Notes: generated by a model not told the origin, from the sequence alone. Shown: positions 53,776 through 62,707, numbered from the stretch's first letter. The stretch: 64,000 bases of DNA from an uncultured Lachnospiraceae bacterium (GCA_947628955.1 CANRBX010000006.1:44512-108511); one strand, 5' to 3'. Program-made: numbers and translations.

Positions 53776-54426
53776 TCAATCATCGTAATACGCAATGGCT
53801 TCGTTTGCCAGCTTTTCAAACCGTTCCTGATATTCGGGAGAGATGGAAATCCCGTTAAAGTTTTCTCCGCTGCGGTAATAATACTTACTGACGGCTTCGG
53901 TGATCCCCTGCATATCGAGGATGAATTCATTGGCAAAAGAGTCCGCCAGCGTTCGGTTAAAATTGGTATACAAAAGCCCGTTTCTTTCCTCTACGCTGTA
54001 AGGACTAACCCGGTTGCCCAACAGGACAACACCGTTAAAACGCGTGACGGAATCTTCCCCGTAAACCCACACGATATATTCATCGCTTCGTCCGCCAAAT
54101 AATCCCTGGCACATCAGAGCCTCGTCCAAAGCGAAAACAATCGGCTCTCCGATGCAGTCACGAACGGCTCTCAACCAGAGCGCAGCTCCCGCATAATCAC
54201 ACCGCTTAGGAAGGTCGCTCTTATGAGAACTATATTTCGGCAGCGTTGCCGTTCTTCGGTTGATCAGATCTCCCTGAATACGCTCTTCCAGCAGACTTAC
54301 CAAATATTTCGGCGGCTTCCGCAAACCGGTTTCCCAATTCTGAACGGTACGAAACGGAATATGATACCGTGCGGCAAATTCGCTCTGCGTATCTCCGAGC
54401 TTTGTTCTCATTTCACGAATAGTCAT
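53776..54426 (-). CDS. Xre-type regulator with an unknown C-terminal domain
   Basis: 216 residues. Residues 1-55 are a phage-type helix-turn-helix (TIREMRTKLGDTQSEFAARY then HIPFRTVQNWETGLRKPP). Residues 60-216 form a globular domain I do not recognise (GAALWLRAVRDCIGEPIVFALDE ... YIVWVYGEDSVTRFNGV). The split resembles regulators that also carry a sensor or antitoxin part. The promoter overlaps an inverted repeat, suggesting autorepression. The ATG at 54426 follows AGGTG by six bases. No toxin partner is adjacent. Confidence 0.78.
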   Translation of the reverse strand: MTIREMRTKLGDTQSEFAARYHIPFRTVQNWETGLRKPPKYLVSLLEERIQGDLINRRTATLPKYSSHKSDLPKRCDYAGAALWLRAVRDCIGEPIVFALDEALMCQGLFGGRSDEYIVWVYGEDSVTRFNGVVLLGNRVSPYSVEERNGLLYTNFNRTLADSFANEFILDMQGITEAVSKYYYRSGENFNGISISPEYQERFEKLANEAIAYYDD

Positions 54427-54444
54427 CTTCATCACCTCATCTTT

Positions 54445-54481
54445 ATTATGCACTCAATGAGTATATTTGTCAATGATACTC
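54445..54481 (-). promoter_or_regulatory. promoter with embedded operator for the Xre gene
   Basis: TTGACA (54473-54468), 17-base spacer, CATAAT (54450-54445). GAGTAT (54459-54464) and ATACTC (54476-54481) are inverse copies that bracket the -35 box, a likely autorepression site. Confidence 0.7.
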
Positions 54482-54729
54482 GCAGAATCGTCCGAAAAAA
54501 AGAGTTATAAAGAAAAGCTCCAACTGATTCTCAAAAAAATTAGTTGGGATGAGCATAAAACACGTTGGATAGGCAGGCAAACAGGGACCTAAAACAGCTC
54601 TATTATTGATTGAAATCCTCCAGTTTCTCATGTACAATCAATTTGAAATTACACAGTTGTAAGGAGGGGTTACTTACGGGTATTTCAAATGACTCTGCAC
54701 CATGGATAGTCTCATTCACTCTTGGTGAT
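54482..54729. other. spacer before the BrnT remnant
   Basis: AT-rich, no gene supported. It contains an AAGGAGGGG near 54660 that may once have served a longer toxin reading frame. Confidence 0.4.
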
Positions 54730-54882
54730 ATGATGTTTGAATACGATGAGATAAAGGATCAAAAAAACATTTCCCGACATGGTATTTCATTTACGACGGC
54801 TGCCCGCGTTTTCTTCGACTACGATCGAATTGAATATTATGAAGACTTGCAACGAATTTTGAAAGGGGATTTATTATGGTAA
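54730..54882 (+). pseudogene. BrnT-like toxin gene with internal deletion
   Basis: The start MMFEYDEIKDQKNISRHGIS then FTTAARVFFDYDRIEYYED matches the BrnT ribonuclease N-terminus (FEWDENK...NxxKHGISFEEA). After YYED the sequence jumps to LQRILKGDLLW and stops, at 50 residues instead of about 90. The central strand set with the catalytic residues (R...H...S/AR in BrnT) is absent. The partner gene overlaps its end. Confidence 0.75.
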
Positions 54883-55073
54883 ATATGAATGAAATGCCAA
54901 AAGCCTTAGCTGAAGATTTGGCTTTTACACAGAAAGATTTGGAAGAATTGGAACGCGCGCGGAGCATGCCAATTTCTTTTGATGAGGATTGCCCTGAAGT
55001 TACTCCGGAAATGGCGATTCGTTTCCGCCGTGTCAATCCCCCCAGACATCAGCAAAAAGCCGGCCGTGCATAA
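54876..55073 (+). CDS. antitoxin-type partner of BrnT
   Basis: 65 residues: FTQKDLEELERARSMPISFDEDCPEVTPEMAIRFRRV. This is the short acidic protein commonly found after brnT-like genes in Firmicutes (ELExARxMPIxFDEDCPExTPE); its role as antitoxin is inferred from that pairing. AAAGGGG precedes the ATG, which lies in the toxin remnant's tail. With the toxin broken, it is an orphan. Confidence 0.75.
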   Translation: MVNMNEMPKALAEDLAFTQKDLEELERARSMPISFDEDCPEVTPEMAIRFRRVNPPRHQQKAGRA

Positions 55074-55438
55074 GATTGATCATTGCTCACATAAAGATTG
55101 TTTCGGGATTTGCCCTGTACGGCGACAGCCGCGACCGAGCGAACTTGATCGCGAGGTGCATGGCGAATAGACAGCACCCAACAAAAATCGTCGCACACCC
55201 GCATAGCGGGTGGTTTAACGTTGAGCACGTTTCTGTTTCTCTGTTGAGAAACTCCAACGCACTCAACAGGGTCTATCCGACCCATAATAAAAAAAGACCC
55301 CGGAGGATGACGTTTTGCCATCGCTCCAGGGTCTTTGTACTGTTTATTGATGCACTGTTTTATTATAAGAGTTTCCCTTACTCTAAAAGGCACAGTGAAA
55401 TCCTGTCTGCCTTTCAGTCCGTATTCCTGCCCCTTCCT
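55074..55438. other. 365-bp spacer with four hairpins and a terminator
   Basis: ACCCGC/GCGGGT (55197-55211), GTTTCTC/GAGAAAC (55235-55252), an enclosing GTTGAG/CTCAAC, and GGGTC/GACCC (55269-55283) follow one another on the plus strand. No gene is convincing. The asrC-side terminator (55291-55338) ends the region. Confidence 0.5.
55291..55338 (-). terminator. terminator of the asr operon
   Basis: AAAGACCC(c)GGAG and CTCCaGGGTCTTT form a long stem; on the minus strand it is followed by TTTTTTTATTATGG, a strong U-run. Confidence 0.8.
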
Positions 55439-56413
55439 TTAACGATCAAAATGGATACCGCTCCAATAAACACAATCCTTCTTAATCGTCTCCGGCATCA
55501 GCTCCACGCCTTCGAGCGCCCATTTCTTATACTCTTCAAATCCCACGCGGTCAATAATGTATCCGATATGCTCCTTTCCTCCCGGCGCGTCTGGAGAAAT
55601 ATATTTTTCTACAAATCTGTATGTATTGAGTATGATCTTTATAATATTCTCCGCATCCGCCCAGACAAGGAAATCCTCTCCCAGTCTCGGATTCTTCTTC
55701 CCGGTTCTCCCCATAATGGTCAGTTTATAATATTTCTTTTTGCTTCTGGTCAGCGCCCGGGTCGGACATTTCGTAATGCAGACACCGCACCCGATACATT
55801 TTTCTTCATCCCGGACAATCTTATAATTCTCCACCCGCAGTGCGTTCACAGACAGACTCCTGCAGCCCTTCACACACGCCTGGCAGTTTACACAGCGGGT
55901 CGGATCATACTGGGGCATCGTCATCCCGATAATTCCGAAATCATGCATTCTTGCTTTCACACAATCGTTTGAGCAGCCGGTACAGGCGATCTTAAAGTGC
56001 AGGTCGTTCGGGAACACCGCCTTCTCTATCTTCTTCGCAAGCTCCGCCGTATTGTAATTTGCGAAGGGACATACATTATTGCCGATGCACGCGCTGATAT
56101 TTCTCGTACCGGAAGCAGGATAGCCGGTTCCGGGATCTTTCTGGTTGATCTCCAGCTTCTCGATGATCGGCTGCAGCTTTTTATTGACCGCATCCATATC
56201 CTCATATCGGATTCCCTCGATCTCGAAGCCCTGGCGGGTTGTCAGATGTACATAGCCATTCCCGTAGGTCTGCGCGATCTCCTGTACCATCCCCAGAACC
56301 TCCGCGTCCAGATAACCGCCCGGAACACGGATTCTCGACGCACCGATCCCGCGCACCTTCGACACGCGAAATGCGTTCTTTTTCAGTTTCTTCGTATTCA
56401 CATCCAGTCCCAT
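55439..56413 (-). CDS. asrC: anaerobic sulfite reductase subunit C
   Basis: 324 residues. Siroheme/4Fe-4S sulfite reductase fold: GGYLDAEVLGMVQEIA, HLTTRQGFEIEGI, GTRNISACIGNNVCPFANY and CTGCSNDCVKARMHD bear the siroheme cysteines; then two ferredoxin clusters (CVNCQACVKGCRS, CIGCGVCITKCPT). It reduces sulfite to sulfide in the cytoplasm with electrons from AsrA/AsrB. AGGAGG fits the second Met (56413) better than the first (56419). Last gene of asrABC, 15 bases after asrB. Confidence 0.97.
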   Translation of the reverse strand: MGLDVNTKKLKKNAFRVSKVRGIGASRIRVPGGYLDAEVLGMVQEIAQTYGNGYVHLTTRQGFEIEGIRYEDMDAVNKKLQPIIEKLEINQKDPGTGYPASGTRNISACIGNNVCPFANYNTAELAKKIEKAVFPNDLHFKIACTGCSNDCVKARMHDFGIIGMTMPQYDPTRCVNCQACVKGCRSLSVNALRVENYKIVRDEEKCIGCGVCITKCPTRALTRSKKKYYKLTIMGRTGKKNPRLGEDFLVWADAENIIKIILNTYRFVEKYISPDAPGGKEHIGYIIDRVGFEEYKKWALEGVELMPETIKKDCVYWSGIHFDR

Positions 56414-56428
56414 ATCCATTCACCTCCT

Positions 56429-57220
56429 CTAGTCAATCAGATCTTTTCCATCCGTATAGTTAAACACCGGGCCATCCAGACATACATACTTTGAACCGAT
56501 CTTGCAGTGGCCGCATTTTCCCAGTCCGCAGCACATCTTCCTCTCGCTGGATATCCAGATATCCTGTTCCGCCGCACCCAGCTTCAGGATTTCCATAACG
56601 GTAAACTTCATCATAACCGGCGGTCCCACGCATATAAACGCCGCGTTCTCTATATTCTCAAATTTCAGATCAGGTATATACTTTGTAACCATCCCCACGG
56701 GACCCGTGTACCCTTCCGGCGCGGTATCCACCGTCTTTATGACCCGGATATGCTTTTCCCAAAAATCAAAATCATCTTTAAAAAGGACGTCCCTGGGCGA
56801 CTTAAAGCCTGCGATCAAAGTGACGTCCGCTGCTTCTTCCGGATGCTTTGCGAAATAATCAACGACTCCGCGCACCGGTGAGAGCCCTGTCCCTCCGGCA
56901 ACGACGACAAGCTCCTTTCCCCGATAGTTTTCTATGTCAAACCCATTTCCATAAGGCCCCCGCATAAAGAAGCTGTCTCCCACATAGTTTTCAAAAATCT
57001 CATTTGTCACTTTCCCGACCCGCCGGATGGTAAGATCCACAGTCCCGTCCCCGATCCCGCTGACGGAGATCGGCGCCTCGCCAAACTTCGGGATAGATAC
57101 CTCAAAGAACTGCCCGGGTTTCACCGCACCATCGAATTCCATACGAAACGTATATTCAAGCTCCGTGTGCTTTATCACTTCCCTGATCGCAGATAACTGA
57201 GGAATATATTCATTTCTCAT
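56429..57220 (-). CDS. asrB: anaerobic sulfite reductase subunit B
   Basis: 263 residues. FAD/NAD(P)-binding oxidoreductase of the dihydroorotate dehydrogenase electron-transfer type: FRMEFDGAVKPGQFFEVSIP, VVVAGGTGLSPVRGVVDYF (NAD site) and CGLGKCGHCKIG (2Fe-2S cysteines). It passes electrons from NADH to the AsrA/AsrC clusters. ATGA overlap with asrA; GGAGGAACAGGAAGC before the start. Confidence 0.97.
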   Translation of the reverse strand: MRNEYIPQLSAIREVIKHTELEYTFRMEFDGAVKPGQFFEVSIPKFGEAPISVSGIGDGTVDLTIRRVGKVTNEIFENYVGDSFFMRGPYGNGFDIENYRGKELVVVAGGTGLSPVRGVVDYFAKHPEEAADVTLIAGFKSPRDVLFKDDFDFWEKHIRVIKTVDTAPEGYTGPVGMVTKYIPDLKFENIENAAFICVGPPVMMKFTVMEILKLGAAEQDIWISSERKMCCGLGKCGHCKIGSKYVCLDGPVFNYTDGKDLID

Positions 57221-58215
57221 GCTTCCTGTTCCTCCTTTGCCAGACGGTTCACACAGTTCGAATAGGATATGTACTCCGGACAGATGTCGTCGCAGCGTCC
57301 GCAGCCCACGCACATGGGATAGCCGAACCTCTTTTCAAAATCATAGATCTTATGCATTACCTTAAACCGCATCCGGTCTCCCTGCTTCTGCCGGAAGCCG
57401 TGGCCGCCTGCTATATCCGTATAGCCATCCACCTGGCAGGACGCCCAAACCCGGCGCCTCTCCCCGACCTTCGGATTATCCTTATAGAAGATATCCTGCA
57501 TCGTAAAGCAGGTGCAGGTCGGACAGACAAAATTACAGCGCCCGCAGCCGATACACCGGCTGCCGTATTCCTCCCAGATCTCCTTTTTATAGGTCTCATT
57601 GGAAAGATTTCGGGGAAGTGCTACCTTTTCCCTGTTCTCTGTCACAAAGTCCGGCGTTACCTCACAGACTTTTCCTCCCGTAACATCTGCAGCCAGCCCG
57701 CCGCACCGCACATCGAGCAGAAACTTATCTCCCTCCGGCTTCATGTATACGTCATAGTCCTCCGCCCGGTTTGTTCCCATGCTTACGCAGAAGCCGGACG
57801 CGCAGGTCTCCTGACAGCCCATCAGCACGAATCTCGCACGTTCCCGCACCCTCGCATAGTAGAAGTCCTCAAAGCCATTTCTCAGATAAATCTCGTCCAG
57901 CCGTCTGACCGCATGGAGATCGCAGGAGCGCAGAAAGATCAGTATATCCTTCTCCGGTCCCTTCGGCACGGTTGTCTGATCCTCCGTAAAATAAAACAAT
58001 GTCTCATTGATCGCCAGTAAAACTTCTTTAAATGAATAATCGGATTTTCTATTCCATTCTATTTCCTCTGGAGACGTGACCTTTCCATACCGTATAATAT
58101 CTGTGTCGGAAAAACAGCCTTCCCCTTCCATCAGCTTCGGAGCAAATATCTCATATTTCTCCGTCCATTTCCGAAACATCTGCTCCGCTCCCTTTTGTGA
58201 TAATATGTATCCCAT
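57217..58215 (-). CDS. asrA: anaerobic sulfite reductase subunit A
   Basis: 332 residues. Ferredoxin-type electron carrier with CIGCGRCNFVCPTC and CVGCGRCDDICPEY cluster motifs near the C-terminal third and a hydrogenase-like N-terminal part (ILIFLRSCDLHAVRRLDEI). First gene of asrABC. AAGGAG precedes the ATG. The gene starts 139 bases after hcp ends, with a small hairpin plus TTTT between, so both separate transcripts and read-through are possible. Confidence 0.96.
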   Translation of the reverse strand: MGYILSQKGAEQMFRKWTEKYEIFAPKLMEGEGCFSDTDIIRYGKVTSPEEIEWNRKSDYSFKEVLLAINETLFYFTEDQTTVPKGPEKDILIFLRSCDLHAVRRLDEIYLRNGFEDFYYARVRERARFVLMGCQETCASGFCVSMGTNRAEDYDVYMKPEGDKFLLDVRCGGLAADVTGGKVCEVTPDFVTENREKVALPRNLSNETYKKEIWEEYGSRCIGCGRCNFVCPTCTCFTMQDIFYKDNPKVGERRRVWASCQVDGYTDIAGGHGFRQKQGDRMRFKVMHKIYDFEKRFGYPMCVGCGRCDDICPEYISYSNCVNRLAKEEQEA

Positions 58216-58316
58216 AACAACTCCTTTCCAATCATATTGTAATCTGATTCAGGAACTTTTCCACTGCTGTATCTCCCGACGCAGCCCTATGATCAACCTG
58301 ATTTTCAGATTGTGTG

Positions 58317-58333
58317 AAAAGCATCATCGATGC
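58317..58333 (-). terminator. short hairpin after hcp
   Basis: GCATC-GAT-GATGC followed by TTTT on the minus strand, 22 bases after the hcp stop; a weak intrinsic terminator. Confidence 0.45.
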
Positions 58334-58354
58334 AGCAGGAATTTCTGCAAAATT

Positions 58355-59956
58355 TCAGTTGCCAAGCAGTTTTTCCAGATCTGCCCAGGGTGTGGTAATG
58401 GGGCCGATGGCATATTTCTCAACCAGAAGCTTCAGGACATTGGGAGAAATGAACGCCGGAAGCGACGGCCCGAGCAAAATGTTTCTGACCCCGAGGTGCA
58501 AAAGCGTGAGCAGGATACAGACCGCTTTCTGCTCGTACCAGGAAAGTACCATAGAGAGCGGAAGGTCATTGATCCCACATTTGAAAACCTCAGCAAGCGC
58601 GCCTGCCACCTTGATCGCGCTGTACGCGTCGTTGCACTGCCCCATGTCCATCAGGCGCGGCAGGCCTGCCACTGTTCCAAGGTCGAGGTCGTTGAAGCGA
58701 TACTTTCCGCAGGCCAGGGTGAGAACAACCGTGTCGGCCGGCGTCTGCTTTACGAACTCCGTATAGTAATTTCTTCCCGGCTTTGCCCCGTCGCAGCCTC
58801 CCACAAGGAAGAAGTGTCTGATCGAGCCGTTTCTGACTGCTTCTGCCACCTTGTCCGCTACAGACAGCACTGTTCCGTGCGAGAAACCTGTCATGACTGT
58901 ATTGCCGCCATTGATCCCGGTAAAGACCGTATCCTCCGCGTATCCGCCCAGCGACAGCGCCTTTTGAATTACAGGAGTGAAATCTTTATCTTCTCCGATA
59001 TGTACGATTTCCGGGTAAGATACGGCTTCCGTGGTGAATACCCGGTCCGCATAGCTGGCTTTGGGCGGCATCAGACAGTTTGTCGTGAAAAGAACCGGCG
59101 CGGGGATATTCTCAAATTCCTTCTGCTGGTTCTGCCACGCTGTACCGAAGTTGCCCTTAAGATGGCTGTATTTTTTGAGTTCGGGGTAGGCGTGCGCAGG
59201 CAGCATCTCACCGTGCGTATAGACATGGATCCCCATATCCTTCGTCTGCTCCAGGAGCTGCTTCAGATCATAGAGGTCGTGCCCGGAGATGACAATGAAG
59301 GGACCCTTTTCCACTGTCAGCGGCACCTCGGTCGGCACAGGCGTCCCATAGGTTTCGGTATTCGCCCGGTCCAGAAGCTCCATGCAGCGCAGATTGACCT
59401 CGCCGACCTCCAGTACGATGGGAAGAAGCAGTTCCTGATCCCAGTCCATGCCAACGGCAAACAGAGCCTTGCAGAAAAAACGGTTTACCGTTTCGTCGTG
59501 ATAGCCGAGAACCGATGCGTGCCAGGCATACGCCGCCATTCCCCGGATACCAAAGAGAATCAGGGACTTCAAAGAGCGAATGTCCTCATCCGCTTCCCAG
59601 ACATTTTTCATGTCGTAATCGTCATTTCTGCCGCAGGCAGACGCGCATTTGAGGCATCCCGGCACCAGCCGTGCCTTCTCCGCATGCACTTTATCAATCA
59701 ATGCGGAGATCGCTGCATTGTTGAAATTGACATTCGTAACGGTTGTAAACAAACCTTCCATGATCAGACGATCCGTCCCGGAATTGATTAAATGCTCATT
59801 TCCTTCCGTCGCACGGGCCAGACCGATCAAAGCGCCGGTCAGACGATCCTGCAGCTGTGCCGTATCGGCCTTCTTCCCGCACACTCCGGCTTCGCCCCTG
59901 CATCCTGCACAGCCCACCGTCTGTTCACATTGAAAGCAAAACATCTTCTGATCCAT
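58355..59956 (-). CDS. hcp: hybrid cluster protein (hydroxylamine reductase)
   Basis: 533 residues. N-terminal cluster CFQCEQTVGCAGCRGEAGVCGK; hybrid-cluster ligands in the C-terminal half include DYDMKN- and HGEMLPAHAYPEL-type regions, TTNCLMPPKASY and ACGKYRFNDLDLG. Hcp reduces NO to N2O and hydroxylamine to ammonia, protecting anaerobes from nitrosative stress. ATG at 59956 (MDQKMF) fits GGAGAT eight bases upstream better than 59962. A damaged second copy of its 3' end exists at 53327-53550. Confidence 0.97.
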   Translation of the reverse strand: MDQKMFCFQCEQTVGCAGCRGEAGVCGKKADTAQLQDRLTGALIGLARATEGNEHLINSGTDRLIMEGLFTTVTNVNFNNAAISALIDKVHAEKARLVPGCLKCASACGRNDDYDMKNVWEADEDIRSLKSLILFGIRGMAAYAWHASVLGYHDETVNRFFCKALFAVGMDWDQELLLPIVLEVGEVNLRCMELLDRANTETYGTPVPTEVPLTVEKGPFIVISGHDLYDLKQLLEQTKDMGIHVYTHGEMLPAHAYPELKKYSHLKGNFGTAWQNQQKEFENIPAPVLFTTNCLMPPKASYADRVFTTEAVSYPEIVHIGEDKDFTPVIQKALSLGGYAEDTVFTGINGGNTVMTGFSHGTVLSVADKVAEAVRNGSIRHFFLVGGCDGAKPGRNYYTEFVKQTPADTVVLTLACGKYRFNDLDLGTVAGLPRLMDMGQCNDAYSAIKVAGALAEVFKCGINDLPLSMVLSWYEQKAVCILLTLLHLGVRNILLGPSLPAFISPNVLKLLVEKYAIGPITTPWADLEKLLGN

Positions 59957-60032
59957 TTTCATATCTCCTTTCTGATTATGTTACTGTTCCGGTAGCAACG
60001 CTTCGCGATGCACAGAAATGCCGGTAACCTGA

Positions 60033-60743
60033 TTACTCAATAATCTGCCCGTCTGTCGAAATCGTCACAACGCTCCACGGAATAAACTTCCCGCTGGTCC
60101 GAAGAGCCTGCTTTACCGCATTTTCGATACCGCCGCAGCACGGCACCTCCATTCGGACGACGGTCACGCTCCTGATATCGTTCCCTGTGATGATCTGCGT
60201 CAGCTTCTCGGTGTAGTCTATCATATCCAGCTTCGGGCAGCCGATCAGGGTGATCCTGTTTTTGATGAAATCATTGTGGAAATTTCCGTAAGCGTAGGCG
60301 GTGCAGTCGGCGGCTACCAGAAGATCTGCGCCGTTGAAATAAGGCGCATTTACAGAGACCAGCTTGATCTGCACGGGCCACTGGGATAACCTGCTGGAGA
60401 CACTCACATGATCCGTCCCCGTTTCCTCACGATGGATCGCCTTTGCGGCAGTTCCGGGGCAGCCGCAGGGCAGCTTCTCCGAAACCTTTGTCTGCTCCGG
60501 TACTTCTTTCTGCTTTGCCGCCTTTACCGCAGCTTCGTTGTATGCCGGGGCTTCCCGTTCCTCAAAAGTAATCGCTTCCATCGGGCAGGCGGGCAGGCAG
60601 TCCCCAAGGCCGTCGCAGTAGTCCTCCCGGAGCAGCTTCGCCTTTCCGTCCACAATACCGATCGCTCCCTCGTGACAGGCCTCGGCACAGATTCCGCAGC
60701 CATTGCACTTGTCCTCGTCGATTTTGATGATTTTTCTCAGCAT
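60033..60743 (-). CDS. two-[4Fe-4S] ferredoxin with CCG-type tail, Hcp partner
   Basis: 236 residues. CNGCGICAEACHEG and CDGLGDCLPACPME bind two 4Fe-4S clusters at the N-terminus. The remaining 150 residues include LPCGCPGT, LVAADCTAYAYGNFHNDF and VPCCGGIENAV, a recurring tail in ferredoxins encoded next to hcp in clostridia. It probably delivers electrons to Hcp. About 76 bases upstream of hcp and co-oriented. Confidence 0.92.
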   Translation of the reverse strand: MLRKIIKIDEDKCNGCGICAEACHEGAIGIVDGKAKLLREDYCDGLGDCLPACPMEAITFEEREAPAYNEAAVKAAKQKEVPEQTKVSEKLPCGCPGTAAKAIHREETGTDHVSVSSRLSQWPVQIKLVSVNAPYFNGADLLVAADCTAYAYGNFHNDFIKNRITLIGCPKLDMIDYTEKLTQIITGNDIRSVTVVRMEVPCCGGIENAVKQALRTSGKFIPWSVVTISTDGQIIE

Positions 60744-60791
60744 AATAACTTCCTCCTATTTTTGTACTGATCATCTTGTTCCCTTCCGGTT

Positions 60792-61061
60792 TTACACATC
60801 TGATTCCATTTCGATTTTGAAAATGTTGATCACATCGCTGTCCGGGCAACAAAACTGAATATTGCCGTTTTGCGCCGCAGGCGGTGTGCCGCCATACCTG
60901 AGAATATCAATATACGGGAAAGCGACGTGCATGGCCATGGGGCAAAGTGCGCCTCGGTCTGTATCATAATCGAATACATCTCCGATCTTATGCCCCCGAT
61001 GGCAGGCATGATTTCCTTTCCGTTCAACTAAGGTAATTTTTATCTTTGGTTTTGTCTTCAT
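60792..61061 (-). CDS. TIGR04076 family protein
   Basis: 89 residues: KIKITLVERKGNHACHRGHKIGD and CPMAMHVAFPYIDILRYGG, plus CCPDSD. This small cysteine-containing family recurs near redox genes in strict anaerobes; function unknown. The ATG at 61061 is preceded by AAGGTGAG. It opens the ferredoxin-hcp transcript, divergent from the Crp/Fnr gene. Confidence 0.88.
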   Translation of the reverse strand: MKTKPKIKITLVERKGNHACHRGHKIGDVFDYDTDRGALCPMAMHVAFPYIDILRYGGTPPAAQNGNIQFCCPDSDVINIFKIEMESDV

Positions 61062-61120
61062 CCCACTCACCTTATAATCACTTCTTTCTTGACTTTCTGG
61101 TTTCATTATAGTACGATGAG

Positions 61121-61138
61121 AACAACAAGTCTGTTGTT
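61121..61138. promoter_or_regulatory. Crp/Fnr-type operator in the divergent spacer
   Basis: AACAACA-AGTC-TGTTGTT, a perfect 18-bp inverted repeat just after a promoter (TTGACT, 17 bases, TACGAT) for the Crp/Fnr gene and upstream of the TIGR04076 gene. Likely its autoregulatory site and the on-switch for the hcp side. Confidence 0.65.
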
Positions 61139-61162
61139 TTTCCAACAAAAAAGAGGTTTCTT

Positions 61163-61822
61163 ATGAAAAAATATGTCTCTCTTCTAAAAAGAACAAAGTT
61201 GTTTTCCGGCGTAGGTGATGATGACATCCTATCTATGCTGAATTGTCTGAACGTCACTGTCCGAGAGTATAACAAGGGTGAATATGCGTTTCGTCAAGGC
61301 GAGTACATCCGCAGTCTGATGATTCTTGCAGCGGGCAGGCTCCACATTCAGAGGGAGGATTATTGGGGCAATCTTAATATTTTGAATGAGGTTCGCCCTG
61401 GAGAAATGTTTGGAGAAGCCTACATTGTCCCAAGCAGCGGGCCTTTGATGAACGATGTCATTGCCATTGAGGAAAGCGCGGTGCTTTTTTTCGATATGGA
61501 ACGAATCCTGACCGTATGCCCTTCTGTTTGCCCGTTTCACACTCGGCTGGTAAAAAATATATTTTATACGATCTCGGATAAGAATAAGGGTCTCGTTCAA
61601 AAAATCAGCTATATATCTCAACGTTCCACAAGAGAAAAACTGCTGTCCTACCTTTCTGACGAAGCGAAGCGGCAAAACAGCAGCTCTTTCTCCATTCCCT
61701 TTAACCGGCAGCAGCTTGCGGATTTTCTTTCGGTAGACCGGAGTGCTATGTCCAACGAACTCTGCAAACTACGGGACGAAGGAATGTTGGATTTTCATAG
61801 AAGTGAATTCAGATTGCATTGA
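61163..61822 (+). CDS. Crp/Fnr-family transcriptional regulator
   Basis: 219 residues. cNMP-binding-like barrel (YNKGEYAFRQGEYIRSLMI) and a C-terminal winged helix with [21 protein letters not shown]. No N-terminal cysteine set for an Fe-S cluster is present, so the input is more likely a small molecule, heme or NO. It is divergent to the TIGR04076-ferredoxin-hcp genes and should control them. Its 3' end overlaps the LysR gene end by 14 bases on the other strand. A copy of its last 45 codons lies in the 53.3-kb remnant. Confidence 0.93.
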   Translation: MKKYVSLLKRTKLFSGVGDDDILSMLNCLNVTVREYNKGEYAFRQGEYIRSLMILAAGRLHIQREDYWGNLNILNEVRPGEMFGEAYIVPSSGPLMNDVIAIEESAVLFFDMERILTVCPSVCPFHTRLVKNIFYTISDKNKGLVQKISYISQRSTREKLLSYLSDEAKRQNSSSFSIPFNRQQLADFLSVDRSAMSNELCKLRDEGMLDFHRSEFRLH

Positions 61823-62663
61823 TAAAACTGCACATAGCACCGGACAAAAAACTGTCCTTTCTATAAACAAACGTAGTTGGTACATAAGCATATTTATCCG
61901 GAACAGACAGAACGGTCAAGGAATTGATCCGACTATATAGTGCAATACAGGATTCCGGGAACATTGCAATACCAAGACCGGCGCTTACGCTGGCAAAAAT
62001 GGCACTTAATGTATTGAACTCGTAAATTTTTTCAGCGGTCAATCCTTCATCCCTCATCCAATGCTCCAATATTTTCCGATAAGAGCATCCCTGCGGAAAT
62101 ACCAGCAACGGGTAAGCAAGGATCGACTGAATGCTAATGTCAGCAGTGAGATTTTGGGGCGCGATCAGACAGAGTTTTTCTGTTCTCACCTGTTTCGTGA
62201 ACAGTTCTGGATGCCGGACAGGCCCAGCCACGAATCCTCCGTTCAATCTATGTCCTAAAACCCCCTGCAAGATATTTTCTGTACTCCCGGTCTCCACCTG
62301 GACAGTAATCAGCGGATTCTTTTCCCGAAAACCGACAAGAAATTCCGACAAATATGCAACTACCATAGATTCCATAGAACCGATCTTAAGCATTCCCTGA
62401 GCGGTGGTATCATCCTTCACTGCGATCAGGGTTTCTTCCGCAAGGTTAATAAGATTGACAGCATATTTGAGCAGCAATTCCCCTTTCGGCGTAAGGATGA
62501 CTCCATGGTTATTCCGATAAAACAGAGGGCATCCAATTTCCTGCTCCAGCTGCATGATTTTTGTTGATAGATTGGATTGAGCGTAATGGAGCTTCTGCGC
62601 CGCTTTTGACAAGCTTCCTTCCGACGCGACCGCGCAGAAGTATTTCAATTCCTGAATGTCCAA
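61809..62663 (-). CDS. LysR-family transcriptional regulator, TTG start
   Basis: 284 residues from TTG at 62663, chosen because GGGAGG lies seven bases upstream and it yields the standard opening DIQELKYFCAVASEGSLSKA. The helix-turn-helix continues AAQKLHYAQSNLSTKIMQLE, and the ligand domain follows. The inverted repeat at 62708-62744 is the predicted site. It is divergent from the PNPOx gene, so that pair is the likely regulon. Confidence 0.93.
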   Translation of the reverse strand: MDIQELKYFCAVASEGSLSKAAQKLHYAQSNLSTKIMQLEQEIGCPLFYRNNHGVILTPKGELLLKYAVNLINLAEETLIAVKDDTTAQGMLKIGSMESMVVAYLSEFLVGFREKNPLITVQVETGSTENILQGVLGHRLNGGFVAGPVRHPELFTKQVRTEKLCLIAPQNLTADISIQSILAYPLLVFPQGCSYRKILEHWMRDEGLTAEKIYEFNTLSAIFASVSAGLGIAMFPESCIALYSRINSLTVLSVPDKYAYVPTTFVYRKDSFLSGAMCSFINAI

Positions 62664-62707
62664 ATTCTTTCCTCCCATTTGATATATAAAAATCAGATTG
62701 CGGTATA

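Noticed and set aside
55076..55972. 298-codon plus-strand frame over the spacer and asrC
   Set aside because: Two thirds lie antisense to asrC and the rest is hairpin-rich spacer without a ribosome binding site.
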